From contig NZ_LT670818.1 of assembly GCF_900129505.1 (NCBI RefSeq), positions 558,001-622,000 on the forward strand: 64,000 nucleotides of DNA. The letters are read 5' to 3'. This document shows positions 24,350 through 34,425 of this stretch, piece by piece; within the stretch, counting starts at the first letter, position 1, and the number at the start of each line of letters is the position of its first letter. The stretch is from Bradyrhizobium erythrophlei (GTDB taxonomy: Bacteria; Pseudomonadota; Alphaproteobacteria; Rhizobiales; Xanthobacteraceae). The position numbers were made by a program, and so were the translations under genes. The notes below the pieces were generated by a model that worked only from the letters and a program-made list of their open reading frames with translations, searched no databases and had not been told where the DNA came from.

Positions 24350-26149
24350 ATGAAACCGACTGATATCGCTGCACCCGATTACTTCCACAAAGTCGTCGAT
24401 TGCCAGTGGGCCTGTCCCGCGCATACGCCCGTTCCTGAGTACATCCGCTTGATCGCCGAGGGCCGCTACAGCGACGCCTACATGATCAATTGGAAATCGA
24501 ACGTGTTCCCGGGAATTCTCGGACGCACCTGCGATCGTCCCTGCGAGCCGGCGTGCCGTCGCGGCCGCGTCGAGGAGACGCCGGTCGCGATCTGCCGGCT
24601 GAAGCGTGTCGCCGCCGACTTCAAGGACGACGTCAAGGGCCGCATGCCGCGCCCGTCGGCGAAGAACGGCAAGCGCATCGCCATCATCGGCGGCGGCCCC
24701 GCCTCGCTCACGGTGGCGCGCGACCTCGCCCCGCTCGGCTATCACTGCACCGTGTTCGATTCCGACCCCAAGGCCGGCGGCATGATGCGGACGCAGATTC
24801 CGAAATTCCGCTTGCCGGATTCGGTGATCGACGAGGAAACCGATTACATCCTCAACCTCGGCATCGAGTTCAAGGGCGGCCAACGCATCGACAGCCTGAA
24901 GAAGCTACTCGGAGAGAACTACGACGCGGTCTTCGTCGGCTCCGGCGCGCCGCGCGGCCGCGAGCTCGAGATTCCCGGCCGCAAGGAAGCCGCGGGCAAT
25001 ATTCACATCGGCATCGACTGGCTCGCCTCGGTCTCGTTCGAACACATCAGCAAGATCGGCAAGCGCGTGATCGTGCTCGGCGGCGGCAACACCGCGATGG
25101 ACTGCTGCCGCACCGCGCGCCGGCTCGGCGGCGAGGACGTCAAGGTGATCGTGCGTTCCGGCTTCGAGGAGATGAAGGCCTCTCCCTGGGAGAAGGAGGA
25201 CGCGCTCCACGAGGACATCCCGATCCTCAATTTCATGGTGCCGGTGGCATTCGTCCACAATAATGGCAAGCTCGCCGGCGTCACCTTCCAGAAGGTGAAG
25301 GCCGAATACGATGCCAAGGGCCGTCGCAATCTGGTGCCGACCGGCGACCCCGACCAGACCATTCCCTGCGACGACGTGCTGGTGGCGGTCGGCCAGGAAA
25401 ACGCCTTCCCGTGGATCGAGCGCGACTGCGGCGTCGAATTCGACAAGTGGAATATGCCCAGGGTCGACGCCAAGACCATGGGCTCGACCAACCCGAAAGT
25501 GTTCTTCGGCGGCGACGCCGCGTTCGGGCCGAAGAACATCATCTGGGCGGTGGCGCATGGCCACGACGCCGCACTGTCGATCCACAAGCTCTGCTCCGGC
25601 GAGGACATCACCGAGCGTCCGCTGCCCGAGGTGCATGTCTCGTCGCAGAAGATGGGCATCCACGAATGGAGCTACGACAACGACATCTCCGCCGACAAGC
25701 GCTACAAGGTGCCGCATCGCGACAAGGTGGTAGCGCTGAAGGACATCCGCGCCGAGGTCGAACTCGGCTATGACGTCAAGCTCGCGCTCGGCGAGGCGCA
25801 TCGCTGCCTGAATTGCGACGTGCAGACCGTGTTCTCCGCGCCGCTCTGCATCGAGTGCGACGCCTGCGTCGATATCTGCCCGATGGACTGCATCACCTTC
25901 ACGCCAAACGGCGACGAAGCTGATTTGCGGGCACGGCTGAAAGCGCCCTCGCCGCATCTCGACCAGGACCTCTATGTCGCCGACGGGCTGAAGACCGGGC
26001 GGGTGATGGTCAAGGATGAAGACGTCTGCTTGCACTGCGGCCTGTGCGCCGAACGCTGTCCCACTGGGGCCTGGGACATGCAGAAATACCTCATCGATAT
26101 GACCCACGCAGGTACATCATGCCCGTCCAAAAGCCGATCAGCAGCGTAA
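24350..26149 (+). CDS. FAD/NAD(P)-linked, Fe-S oxidoreductase subunit of 2-oxoacid oxidoreductase (GltD-like, KorC-type)
   Basis: A 599-residue protein. The N-terminal part has cysteines CQWACPAHT (18-22) and CDRPCEPACRRG of the glutamate-synthase small-subunit Fe-S domain. FAD and NAD(P) Rossmann motifs follow (AIIGGGPASL, VIVLGGGNTAMDCCR). The C-terminus holds two 4Fe-4S motifs (CIECDACVDICP and CLHCGLCAERCP). It should pass electrons between the 2-oxoacid oxidoreductase and NAD(P). Start at ATG 24350 has AAGG close upstream; 24260 is an alternative. It overlaps the next gene by 31 bases. An Azoarcus 2-oxoglutarate:NADP oxidoreductase has a similar third subunit. Confidence 0.88.
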   Translation: MKPTDIAAPDYFHKVVDCQWACPAHTPVPEYIRLIAEGRYSDAYMINWKSNVFPGILGRTCDRPCEPACRRGRVEETPVAICRLKRVAADFKDDVKGRMPRPSAKNGKRIAIIGGGPASLTVARDLAPLGYHCTVFDSDPKAGGMMRTQIPKFRLPDSVIDEETDYILNLGIEFKGGQRIDSLKKLLGENYDAVFVGSGAPRGRELEIPGRKEAAGNIHIGIDWLASVSFEHISKIGKRVIVLGGGNTAMDCCRTARRLGGEDVKVIVRSGFEEMKASPWEKEDALHEDIPILNFMVPVAFVHNNGKLAGVTFQKVKAEYDAKGRRNLVPTGDPDQTIPCDDVLVAVGQENAFPWIERDCGVEFDKWNMPRVDAKTMGSTNPKVFFGGDAAFGPKNIIWAVAHGHDAALSIHKLCSGEDITERPLPEVHVSSQKMGIHEWSYDNDISADKRYKVPHRDKVVALKDIRAEVELGYDVKLALGEAHRCLNCDVQTVFSAPLCIECDACVDICPMDCITFTPNGDEADLRARLKAPSPHLDQDLYVADGLKTGRVMVKDEDVCLHCGLCAERCPTGAWDMQKYLIDMTHAGTSCPSKSRSAA

Positions 26150-27966
26150 ACGATTTCGTCGTCCGGTTCGCCAACGTCAACGGTTCGGGCTCGGCGAGCG
26201 CCAACGAGCTGTTCGCGCGTTCCATCCTGCGCCACGGCGTACCGGTTTCGCCGCGCAACATCTTCCCCTCCAACATCCAGGGCCTGCCGACCTGGTACGA
26301 GGTGCGGGTAACCGAGGAAGGCCATCTCGGCGCCCGCGGCGGGGTCGACATGATGGTGGCGATGAACCCGCAGACCTGGGACAAGGACGTCGCCTCGATC
26401 GAGCTCGGCGGCTATCTGTTCTACGATTCGACCAAACCGATGCCGTCGTCGAAATTTCGCAACGACATCACCGTGATCGGCGTGCCGCTGACCGCGATCA
26501 CCAATTCGACCTACACCGATCCGCGCCAGCGCCAGCTGTTCAAGAACATCATCTATCTCGGCGCCGTGTGCGCGCTGATTGATCTGGACCCGAAACTGGT
26601 CGAGCAGCTGATCGGCGAACAGTACAAGGGTAAGGAAAAGCTCCTGTCGTCGAACGTCCACGCGCTGCATCTCGGCCGCGACTGGGCGCTGCAGAACCTC
26701 AAATGCCCGATCGGCCTGCGGGTCAAGAAGGCCGACAAGGTCGGCGACCGCATCTTCATCGAGGGCAACAGCGCAGCGGCGCTCGGTGCCGTCTATGGCG
26801 GCGCCACCGTCTGCGCCTGGTACCCGATCACGCCGTCATCGTCGCTGGCCGACGCCTTCGGCGCCCATTGCAAGAAGCTGCGGCACGATCCCGAGACCGG
26901 CAAGGCCAAATACGCCATCGTGCAGGGCGAGGACGAACTGGCCTCGATCGGCATCGTGATCGGCGCGTCCTGGAACGGCGCGCGCGCCTTCACCGCGACC
27001 TCCGGCCCCGGCATCTCGCTGATGCAGGAGTTCATCGGCCTGTCCTACTTCGCCGAAATTCCGGCTGTGATCATGAACGTGCAGCGCGCCGGTCCCTCGA
27101 CCGGCATGCCGACGCGCACCCAGCAATGCGACATTTTCATCTGCGCCTATGCCTCGCATGGCGATACCAAGCACGTGCTGCTGTTTCCGGAGGATCCGGC
27201 CGAGGCGTTCGAATTCGCCGCCACCGCCTTCGATCTCGCCGAACGGCTGCAGACCACGATCTTCCTGATGCTCGATCTCGATATCGGCATGAATCATCGC
27301 CTGTGCCGCCCACTGCGCTGGGACGATGCCCGCCAGTATGACCGGGGCAAGGTGATGACGGCGGAGATGCTGGAGGAAGGCCGCGATTTCGGCCGCTATC
27401 TCGACATCGACGGCGACGGCATCGCCTACCGCACCTATCCCGGCACCCACCCGACCAAGGGCTCCTACTTCACCCGCGGCACCTCGCGCGACCGCTACGC
27501 GCGCTATTCCGAGGAAGGCTCGGTCTATGCCGACAACATGCAGCGGCTGGTGCGCAAGTTCGAGACCGCCCAGGATATGGTGCCGCGGCCGCTGCAGGCC
27601 AACGCCGCCAAGCCGACCAAATACGGCGTGATCTATTTCGGCTCGACTTCGCCGGCGATGGACGAGGCGATCGGACTGCTGGAAGCGCGCGGCCACCAGC
27701 TCGACCGCCTGCGCATCCGCGCCTTCCCGTTCCATTCCAGCGTGGCGAGTTTTATTGCCGACCACGATTTTGTTTACGTCGTCGAGCAGAACCGCGATGC
27801 CCAGCTTCGCTCGCTGATCGTCAACGAGAACGGCATCGATCCCGTTCGCCTCGTGCCGATCCTGCACTATGACGGCACGCCGATCACCGCGCGCTTCATC
27901 GCCAATTCCATCGCCGACCACCAGGACCAGCTCCAGGTCACCCCGCTCCGCAAGGTAAAGTCATGA
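26119..27966 (+). CDS. korA: 2-oxoacid:acceptor oxidoreductase, gamma-alpha fused subunit (KorA-like)
   Basis: A 615-residue subunit. Residues about 10-200 are the gamma domain (NVNGSGSASANELFARSI, EEGHLGARGGVD). From about 210 the alpha domain starts (IEGNSAAALGAVYGGATVCA, YPITPSSSLADAF). It forms, with the next gene, a thiamine-diphosphate enzyme that oxidatively decarboxylates a 2-oxoacid to acyl-CoA. ATG 26119 has AGG seven bases upstream and lies within the end of the preceding gene. 2-Oxoglutarate is the likely substrate by comparison with KorAB families; another 2-oxoacid cannot be excluded. Confidence 0.9.
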   Translation: MPVQKPISSVNDFVVRFANVNGSGSASANELFARSILRHGVPVSPRNIFPSNIQGLPTWYEVRVTEEGHLGARGGVDMMVAMNPQTWDKDVASIELGGYLFYDSTKPMPSSKFRNDITVIGVPLTAITNSTYTDPRQRQLFKNIIYLGAVCALIDLDPKLVEQLIGEQYKGKEKLLSSNVHALHLGRDWALQNLKCPIGLRVKKADKVGDRIFIEGNSAAALGAVYGGATVCAWYPITPSSSLADAFGAHCKKLRHDPETGKAKYAIVQGEDELASIGIVIGASWNGARAFTATSGPGISLMQEFIGLSYFAEIPAVIMNVQRAGPSTGMPTRTQQCDIFICAYASHGDTKHVLLFPEDPAEAFEFAATAFDLAERLQTTIFLMLDLDIGMNHRLCRPLRWDDARQYDRGKVMTAEMLEEGRDFGRYLDIDGDGIAYRTYPGTHPTKGSYFTRGTSRDRYARYSEEGSVYADNMQRLVRKFETAQDMVPRPLQANAAKPTKYGVIYFGSTSPAMDEAIGLLEARGHQLDRLRIRAFPFHSSVASFIADHDFVYVVEQNRDAQLRSLIVNENGIDPVRLVPILHYDGTPITARFIANSIADHQDQLQVTPLRKVKS

Positions 27967-29018
27967 CCTATATCGCCAAGCCGAAATTCCAGCATCCGGG
28001 GCTTCCGAAGAACGACCTCGGCTATACCCATCGGGATTACGAGGGCAAGGTTTCGACGCTGTGCGCCGGCTGCGGCCATGACTCGATCACGGCCTCGATC
28101 ATCGAGGCCTGTTTCGAGCTTTCGATCGAGCCGCACCGCGTCGCCAAGATTTCCGGCATCGGCTGCTCCTCGAAGACGCCGGATTATTTCCTCGGCAATT
28201 CGCACGGCTTCAATTCGGTGCATGGCCGCATGCCGTCGGTGCTGACCGGCGCCAACCTCGCCAACCGCGACCTGATCTATCTCGGCGTTTCCGGCGACGG
28301 CGACTCGGCCTCGATCGGCTTCGGCCAGTTCGCGCATTCGATCCGGCGCGGCGTCAACATGACCTATATCGTCGAAAACAACGGCGTTTACGGCCTCACC
28401 AAGGGGCAGTTCTCGGCCACCGCCGATCGCGGCTCGAAGTCCAAGAAGGGCGTGACCAATACCGACAACGCCATTGACCTCGTGGCGATCGCGCTGCAGC
28501 TCGGCGCCACCTTCGTGGCGCGCAGCTTCTCCGGCGACAAGTCGCAACTGGTGCCGCTGATCTCCGCCGCCATCGAGCATCGCGGCTCGGCCTTCATCGA
28601 CGTGATCAGCCCCTGCATCGCCTTCAACAACCATGCGGGCTCGACCAAGAGTTTTGATTATGTCCGCGAACACAATGACGCGGTGAACCGTCTCGACGTG
28701 CTCACCGGCCGCGAACCGATCACGGTCGACTATGCGCCGGGCACCGTACAGGTGGTCGAGCAGCACGACGGCTCGCGGCTGGCGCTGCGCAAGATCGACG
28801 CCGATTACGATCCGAGCGATCGCGTCGCGGCGATGACCTTCCTGCAGAAGCACGCCGCCAAGGGCCAGATCGTCACCGGCCTGCTCTACATCGATCCCGA
28901 TGCGGATGATTTGCACACCCATCTCGACACGGTCGAGAAGCCGCTCAACACGCTCGACGCCAAGGCGCTGTGCCCCGGCTCCGCGACGCTGGACAAGATC
29001 AACGCCGGCCTGCGCTAG
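27963..29018 (+). CDS. korB: 2-oxoacid:acceptor oxidoreductase beta subunit (KorB-like)
   Basis: A 351-residue thiamine-diphosphate-binding beta subunit. The motif GDGDSASIGF at 111-120, with NNGVYGLTKGQ further on, binds the cofactor and magnesium. CAGCGH at 34-39 and Cys68 are candidate 4Fe-4S ligands. It overlaps the alpha subunit by ATGA and has AAGG upstream. It is the last gene of the three-gene operon. The nitrilase gene converges on it 69 bases downstream. Confidence 0.93.
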   Translation: MTYIAKPKFQHPGLPKNDLGYTHRDYEGKVSTLCAGCGHDSITASIIEACFELSIEPHRVAKISGIGCSSKTPDYFLGNSHGFNSVHGRMPSVLTGANLANRDLIYLGVSGDGDSASIGFGQFAHSIRRGVNMTYIVENNGVYGLTKGQFSATADRGSKSKKGVTNTDNAIDLVAIALQLGATFVARSFSGDKSQLVPLISAAIEHRGSAFIDVISPCIAFNNHAGSTKSFDYVREHNDAVNRLDVLTGREPITVDYAPGTVQVVEQHDGSRLALRKIDADYDPSDRVAAMTFLQKHAAKGQIVTGLLYIDPDADDLHTHLDTVEKPLNTLDAKALCPGSATLDKINAGLR

Positions 29019-29086
29019 AGCGGTTCAAAGAGCGCACGAGGTTCGTCGCTCGACGGATCTCGTTGGCTCGGCCATGCACGCCGGCA

Positions 29087-30100
29087 TTATTTGGCAGCTG
29101 CGACCTCGACGACTGCCTCGGTGTCGATCGGCAGTGAGAAATGCTCCACCCGTCTGGACGGCTTGTTGTTGAACAGGAGCCGCGTGACATCGGGCCTTGA
29201 ATAGTGCCCGGCGGGATCGGCCGCGTTCTTGGCGACGCCAATCATGCCAAGATCGATGTCAGCGCAGAGCAGGCCCTCCTGATCCTGGGGAAGTTTCTCG
29301 GCAAGCGATGAGCCGTCGGGACCGTAAATGACGGCGTGGCCGCCGCCGGCATGAAGGAGCTGGTTCTTGTCGGGCGTGTCGCAGATTTCATCGATCATCG
29401 CCTGCGACACGGTTGCGCAAGGGCCCAGGACAAAACAGGAGCCCTCGACCGCATACACCTTGCTGGCGGCATTGTTGACTTCCGCGCCCAGCGCGTGTGC
29501 AAACGGGTCGTACAGCGAGAAACTCGGCCAGGCCGCGACATGCACCTGCTCGTCCTGAGCATACATGGCGTATTTCGACAGCGGCTGGAGATGCTCCCAG
29601 CAGCAAAGTGCGCCCAGCCGGCCGATATCGGGACGCGCATGAACCGCGAGATCGCTGCCGTCGCCATCCCCGAACACCGTTCGCTCGGCATGGGTCGGAC
29701 GCAGCTTGCGGCGCTTGGCAATGGTCTCGCCGTCGGGTCCGATCAGCCATTGAGCGAGGTAAAGGCTGCCACCGCTCCGCTCAGACAGGCCGAGAACGGC
29801 GGTAATGCCGGCGCTGCGAACCGCATCGCGCAACTTCTCGGCCTGCGCACTGTCGTAGGAAAGCGAATTGTCGAAATAGCGTTGGACGAAGCCGCGCCCG
29901 ATCGCCCAGGCCGGCGCTCCCATCCAGATGTACCACGGGTATCCCGGGATAAACGCTTCGGGGAAGGCGATTAACTTCGCGCCAGCGTTCGCCGCTTCTT
30001 TGATCAGGCCGATGGTTTTGTCGACCGTTGCGTCGAGATCGAGCCACACCGGCGCGGCCTGGACCACCGCCACCTTGTACTTGGGATGTTGAACACCCAT
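29087..30100 (-). CDS. nitrilase
   Basis: A 337-residue nitrilase (carbon-nitrogen hydrolase superfamily, branch 1), which turns nitriles into carboxylic acids and ammonia. The catalytic triad is Glu48 (FPEAFIPGYP), Lys132 (KRRKLRPTH) and Cys167 (ALCCWEHLQP). The start at ATG 30100 has an excellent GGAGGG eight bases upstream; the frame is open further up but without homology. Divergent from an AraC regulator, the usual arrangement for inducible nitrilases. Confidence 0.94.
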   Translation of the reverse strand: MGVQHPKYKVAVVQAAPVWLDLDATVDKTIGLIKEAANAGAKLIAFPEAFIPGYPWYIWMGAPAWAIGRGFVQRYFDNSLSYDSAQAEKLRDAVRSAGITAVLGLSERSGGSLYLAQWLIGPDGETIAKRRKLRPTHAERTVFGDGDGSDLAVHARPDIGRLGALCCWEHLQPLSKYAMYAQDEQVHVAAWPSFSLYDPFAHALGAEVNNAASKVYAVEGSCFVLGPCATVSQAMIDEICDTPDKNQLLHAGGGHAVIYGPDGSSLAEKLPQDQEGLLCADIDLGMIGVAKNAADPAGHYSRPDVTRLLFNNKPSRRVEHFSLPIDTEAVVEVAAAK

Positions 30101-30395
30101 GGATTTTGCCCTCCGCTGCATCAGCCAAGCCAGAGCGGTCATCCGCCCGTTGCAATCGTTCAATCTACCGGTGCCGGAAAAGCCTGCTTGATCGAGGCGG
30201 AAGAAAGACTTGACCGACAAGGAAGCAAAAGGGCTCGGAACCTTGGGACGCATCTTGTCTGGGGAACGCGTGCGCCCTAAGCTTCCTCTTGTATTTTGCC
30301 CGGTGGGCGGCGGACCCACTGGCGCAAATCAGCCGGCTTTTGCTTGCGCGCCGCGACAAGAATGACATCGTTCTGATCGGCAGGAGGATTCTTCC

Positions 30396-31352
30396 GTGAC
30401 CGTTCGATACGACACCGCTTCGGAACCGGCGCGTCGCCGCCTCGCGGTGTGGCAGGATATCGTTTGCGATGTCTTCGTTGGGCTTGATTGCAAATCGGAC
30501 CTCGAGGATTTTCGCGGCTCGGTAGCGCAAACAAATTTCGGCGGATTGTCACTGACACGAGTCGAATCCTCGAGACAGAGAGTTTTCCGAACACCATCGC
30601 GAATTGCGCGAGCGAAAGAGGACTACGTGCTGTTCGCCTTTGGGGCCACCGGCGTCGGAGGCGTCATCCAGGATGGTCGCGAAGCGCTGATCAGGCCTGG
30701 CGAGTTCGCACTTTACGACACCACGCGGCCTTATGAACTTTCCTTCGATACGGACTTCTCCCAGACCATTCTCCAGGTTCCCCGCAAACTCGCGCTGGAA
30801 CGCCTGGGACGGGTGGACGATCTGACGGCAGTGACATTCTCCTCCGACCGTCCGCTCCACCGCCTCGCCTCGGATTTCATTGCCGGCCTGTCGCAGATTA
30901 TCGAAGTAGTCGAAACGCCCGCGGCCGAACGGCTGTCCGGCCAGGCACTCGACCTGGTCGCCATCGCGCTTGGCCAGACGGTGGAGGCGCACCGGTCGTC
31001 GACCTACAGGTCAGCCCTGCTCTATCGGCTGAAAGCCTATATTCGTGGCCGTTTGCCGGATCCACGGCTGTGCCTGACCGAAACCGCGGCGGCCATGGGC
31101 ATTTCGCCGCGATACGTCAATGCCTTGCTCGAATCGGAGAACGAATCGTTCGGCAGGTACGTGTTGGCGCACCGGCTTGAGGCATGCCGAAATCATCTTG
31201 CCGATCCCGCGCTCGCCCACCGGCATATCACCGAGATCGCCTTTGCATGGGGATTCAACGATCCGTCGCACTTCAGCAGATCGTTCAAGGACAGGTTCGG
31301 CATTTCGCCGCGCGACTATCGCGCCAGCAGTCGCAAGGATACCTTCATCTGA
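30396..31352 (+). CDS. AraC-family regulator, probably of the nitrilase
   Basis: A 318-residue regulator with an AraC_binding_2-type N-terminal domain (residues about 40-180, including RPGEFALYDTTRPYELSF). A C-terminal AraC/XylS DNA-binding region covers about 215-312 (LTETAAAMGISPRYVNALLE, then ITEIAFAWGFNDPSHFSRSF). It is divergent from the nitrilase across a 295-base region (30101-30395) that contains no other supported gene. AGGAGG lies 8-13 bases before the initiation codon. NitR of Rhodococcus is a similar AraC activator of nitrilase, so local control is a fair inference. Confidence 0.9.
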   Translation: MTVRYDTASEPARRRLAVWQDIVCDVFVGLDCKSDLEDFRGSVAQTNFGGLSLTRVESSRQRVFRTPSRIARAKEDYVLFAFGATGVGGVIQDGREALIRPGEFALYDTTRPYELSFDTDFSQTILQVPRKLALERLGRVDDLTAVTFSSDRPLHRLASDFIAGLSQIIEVVETPAAERLSGQALDLVAIALGQTVEAHRSSTYRSALLYRLKAYIRGRLPDPRLCLTETAAAMGISPRYVNALLESENESFGRYVLAHRLEACRNHLADPALAHRHITEIAFAWGFNDPSHFSRSFKDRFGISPRDYRASSRKDTFI

Positions 31353-31578
31353 CGCCATAAGGGCGGCGCTTCGTCGTTCGTTTGAGAAATTCCTGCCGGG
31401 AATCAACACCGAATGGCCGATTCCCGATGGATCGATATGTTGTGAATGGCGTTACCCCCGGGGGACGCGCATATTTCCGTCGTCGGCACCCTCTATAAGG
31501 GCTGGTTGACAACGTTCGGCTTCCCGCCGGAAGGTGCGGGAACCCGAAGGGGACCAGCCCGAACAGAACAAGGCCATC

Positions 31579-34425
31579 ATGAATCCCGTCAAAGCGCTCG
31601 AAAACCACGGCCAGGCGATCTGGCTGGATTTCCTGGCCCGCGGCTTTATCGCCAAGGGTGATCTGCAAAAATTGATCGATACCGACGGCGTCAAGGGCGT
31701 CACCTCGAATCCGTCGATTTTCGAGAAAGCGATCGGCAGTTCCGACGAATATGACGGCGCGATCGGCAGCGCCCTGAAAAAGGGCGACCGCACCGTGGCC
31801 GAGCTGTTCGAGCACGTCGCGGTCGAAGACATCCAGCACGCAGCCGACGTGTTGCGCCCGGTCTATGACCACCTCAGGGGTGACGACGGTTTTGTCAGTC
31901 TGGAAGTCTCGCCCTATCTGGCGATGGACACCAAAGGCACCATCGCCGAGGCCGAGCGGCTGTGGAAGGAGGTTCACCGCAAGAACCTGATGGTGAAGGT
32001 GCCGGCGACGCCGGAAGGCCTGCCCGCGATCGAGCATTTGATCGGCGAAGGCATCAGCATCAACATCACGCTGCTGTTCTCGCAAGATGTCTATATCGCA
32101 GTGGCCAAGGCCTATCTCGCCGGCCTGGAAAAATACGTCAAGGGCGGCGGGGATCCGTCCCATGTCGCCAGCGTTGCCAGCTTCTTCGTCAGCCGCATCG
32201 ACAGCGCGGTCGACAAGCAGCTCGACGAAAAGATCGCGCGCGCCAACGACCCCAGCGAGAAGGAGCGCCTCGCCGCGCTGAAGGGCAAGATCGCGATCGC
32301 GAATGCAAAGCTCGCCTATCAGGAATACAAAAAGCTGTTTTCCGGGCCGCGCTGGGAGAAGCTTGCGGCCAAGGGCGCAAAACCGCAGCGGCTGCTGTGG
32401 GCTTCGACCGGCACCAAGAACAAGGACTATAGCGATGTGCTCTATGTCGAGGAGCTGATCGGTCCCAATACGGTCAACACCGTGCCGCCAGCAACGCTTG
32501 ACGCCTTCCGCGACCATGGCACGCCGCGCGATAGCCTCGAGGAGGATATCGAGGACGCCAAACACATCCTCGCCGAGCTCGAAAAGTCCGGCATCTCGCT
32601 CGATGCGATCACCGAGGAACTGGTCAGAGACGGCGTCAAGCTATTCGCCGACGCCGCCGACAAGCTCTACGGCGCGGTCGCGCACAAGCGCGCCACCGTG
32701 CTCGGCGCCGGCCTCGACCGGCAGGCGCTCGCGCTCGGCGGCGAGATCGACAAGGCGGTCAGGACGGCGACCGAGGAGTGGCGCGCCTCGGCGACCATTC
32801 GCCGGCTCTGGCAGCACGACAAGTCAGTCTGGACCGGCACCGACGAGAACAAATGGCTAGGCTGGCTGAACAGCCCTGCGGCAGCCGACATCGCCGACTA
32901 CGAGGATTACGCGCATCGGGTGAAGGGACAAAACTTCAGCGACGCGGTGGTGCTGGGCATGGGCGGATCGAGCCTCGGACCCGAAGTGCTGGCCGAGACC
33001 TATGCCAGGCAGCCGGGCTTTCCGAAACTGCATGTGCTCGACTCCACCGATCCGGCGCAGGTCCGCAGCCTTCAAGCCAAGATCAATCTCGCCAACACCG
33101 TCTTCATCGTCTCCAGCAAATCCGGCGGCACCACCGAGCCGAACGTGATGAAGGATTATTTCTTCGCCCGCGTCTCCGAGACGATCGGCGCGGAGAAGGC
33201 CGGACATCGCTTCATCGCGGTGACCGATCCCGGCTCCTCGCTGGAGAAGGTCGCGACCAAGCAGGGCTTTGCCCGGATTTTCCACGGCGATCCCACCATC
33301 GGCGGACGCTATTCCGTGCTGTCGCCGTTCGGGCTGGTGCCGGCCGCGACCGCCGGCATCGATGTGCGCACCTTGATCAGGCACACGCTTTCGATGGTCC
33401 GTTCCTGCGGACCGGACGTGCCGCCGCATGAAAATCCCGGCGTGCAGCTTGGGCTCGCCATCGGGCTCGCCGGCCTCGACGGCCGTGACAAGGTGACCAT
33501 CCTGTCGTCGAAGAAGATCGCCGATTTCGGCGCCTGGGCCGAACAGCTGATTGCGGAATCCACCGGCAAGGAAGGCAAGGGCCTGATTCCGATCGACGGC
33601 GAGCCGCTGGCCGATCCCTCGGTCTATGGCCACGACCGGTTCTTCATCGATATCCGGACCGAAGGCGAGGACGACGCCGCGCATGACGACAGACTGGCCG
33701 CGCTGGAAAAAGCCGGTCATCCCGTGGTGCGCATCGTGATGAAATCGGTCGATCATATCGGCCAGGAATTTTTCCGGTTCGAGATGGCGACCGCGGTCGC
33801 CGGCGCGGTGCTCGGCATCAACCCATTCAATCAGCCCGATGTCGAGGCCGCCAAGATCAAGACCCGCGAATTGACCGCCGCGTTCGAGAAATCCGGCAAG
33901 CTGCCGGCGGAAGAGCCGGTGATGTCCTCAGACGAGGCCGATCTCTATACCGACGCGAAAAATGCCGCCGCCCTGTGGCAGGCCGGCGCCAATGGCGATC
34001 TCGGCTCGTGGATCAAGGCGCATCTTTCCCGCTGCGGGACCGACGACTATCTGGCCCTGCTCGCCTATATCGAACGCGATGGCGCGCATATCGACGCGCT
34101 CCAGCACATGCGGCTTGCGGTGCGTGACAAGCGCCATGTCGCCACCTGCGCCGAATTCGGCCCGCGCTTCCTGCATTCCACCGGACAAGCCTACAAGGGC
34201 GGCCCCGACAGCGGCGTGTTCCTGCAGATCACCGCCGACGAGACAAAAGATCTCGCCGTGCCCGGCCAGAAGGCCAGTTTCGGCGTGATCAAGGCGGCGC
34301 AGGCGCGCGGCGATTTCGACGTGCTGACCGAGCGCGGCCGGCGCGCGCTGCGCGTGCATCTGAAGGGCGATCTCGAAGCGGGCTTGAAGATGCTCGATAC
34401 GGCCATCATGGAAGCGTTGAACTAG
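31579..34425 (+). CDS. tal-pgi: bifunctional transaldolase / glucose-6-phosphate isomerase
   Basis: A 948-residue fusion. Residues 1 to about 370 are transaldolase (DGVKGVTSNPSIFEKAIG; Schiff-base Lys140 in NLMVKVPATPEG). From about 400 the protein is phosphoglucose isomerase (VFIVSSKSGGTTEPN, later RIVMKSVDHIGQEFFRFEMA). It links sedoheptulose-7-P/glyceraldehyde-3-P exchange with fructose-6-P/glucose-6-P interconversion. ATG 31579 has AAGG upstream. It heads a pentose-phosphate operon. Such fusions occur in several alphaproteobacteria and actinobacteria. The region 31353-31578 is non-coding and probably holds the promoter. Confidence 0.95.
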   Translation: MNPVKALENHGQAIWLDFLARGFIAKGDLQKLIDTDGVKGVTSNPSIFEKAIGSSDEYDGAIGSALKKGDRTVAELFEHVAVEDIQHAADVLRPVYDHLRGDDGFVSLEVSPYLAMDTKGTIAEAERLWKEVHRKNLMVKVPATPEGLPAIEHLIGEGISINITLLFSQDVYIAVAKAYLAGLEKYVKGGGDPSHVASVASFFVSRIDSAVDKQLDEKIARANDPSEKERLAALKGKIAIANAKLAYQEYKKLFSGPRWEKLAAKGAKPQRLLWASTGTKNKDYSDVLYVEELIGPNTVNTVPPATLDAFRDHGTPRDSLEEDIEDAKHILAELEKSGISLDAITEELVRDGVKLFADAADKLYGAVAHKRATVLGAGLDRQALALGGEIDKAVRTATEEWRASATIRRLWQHDKSVWTGTDENKWLGWLNSPAAADIADYEDYAHRVKGQNFSDAVVLGMGGSSLGPEVLAETYARQPGFPKLHVLDSTDPAQVRSLQAKINLANTVFIVSSKSGGTTEPNVMKDYFFARVSETIGAEKAGHRFIAVTDPGSSLEKVATKQGFARIFHGDPTIGGRYSVLSPFGLVPAATAGIDVRTLIRHTLSMVRSCGPDVPPHENPGVQLGLAIGLAGLDGRDKVTILSSKKIADFGAWAEQLIAESTGKEGKGLIPIDGEPLADPSVYGHDRFFIDIRTEGEDDAAHDDRLAALEKAGHPVVRIVMKSVDHIGQEFFRFEMATAVAGAVLGINPFNQPDVEAAKIKTRELTAAFEKSGKLPAEEPVMSSDEADLYTDAKNAAALWQAGANGDLGSWIKAHLSRCGTDDYLALLAYIERDGAHIDALQHMRLAVRDKRHVATCAEFGPRFLHSTGQAYKGGPDSGVFLQITADETKDLAVPGQKASFGVIKAAQARGDFDVLTERGRRALRVHLKGDLEAGLKMLDTAIMEALN

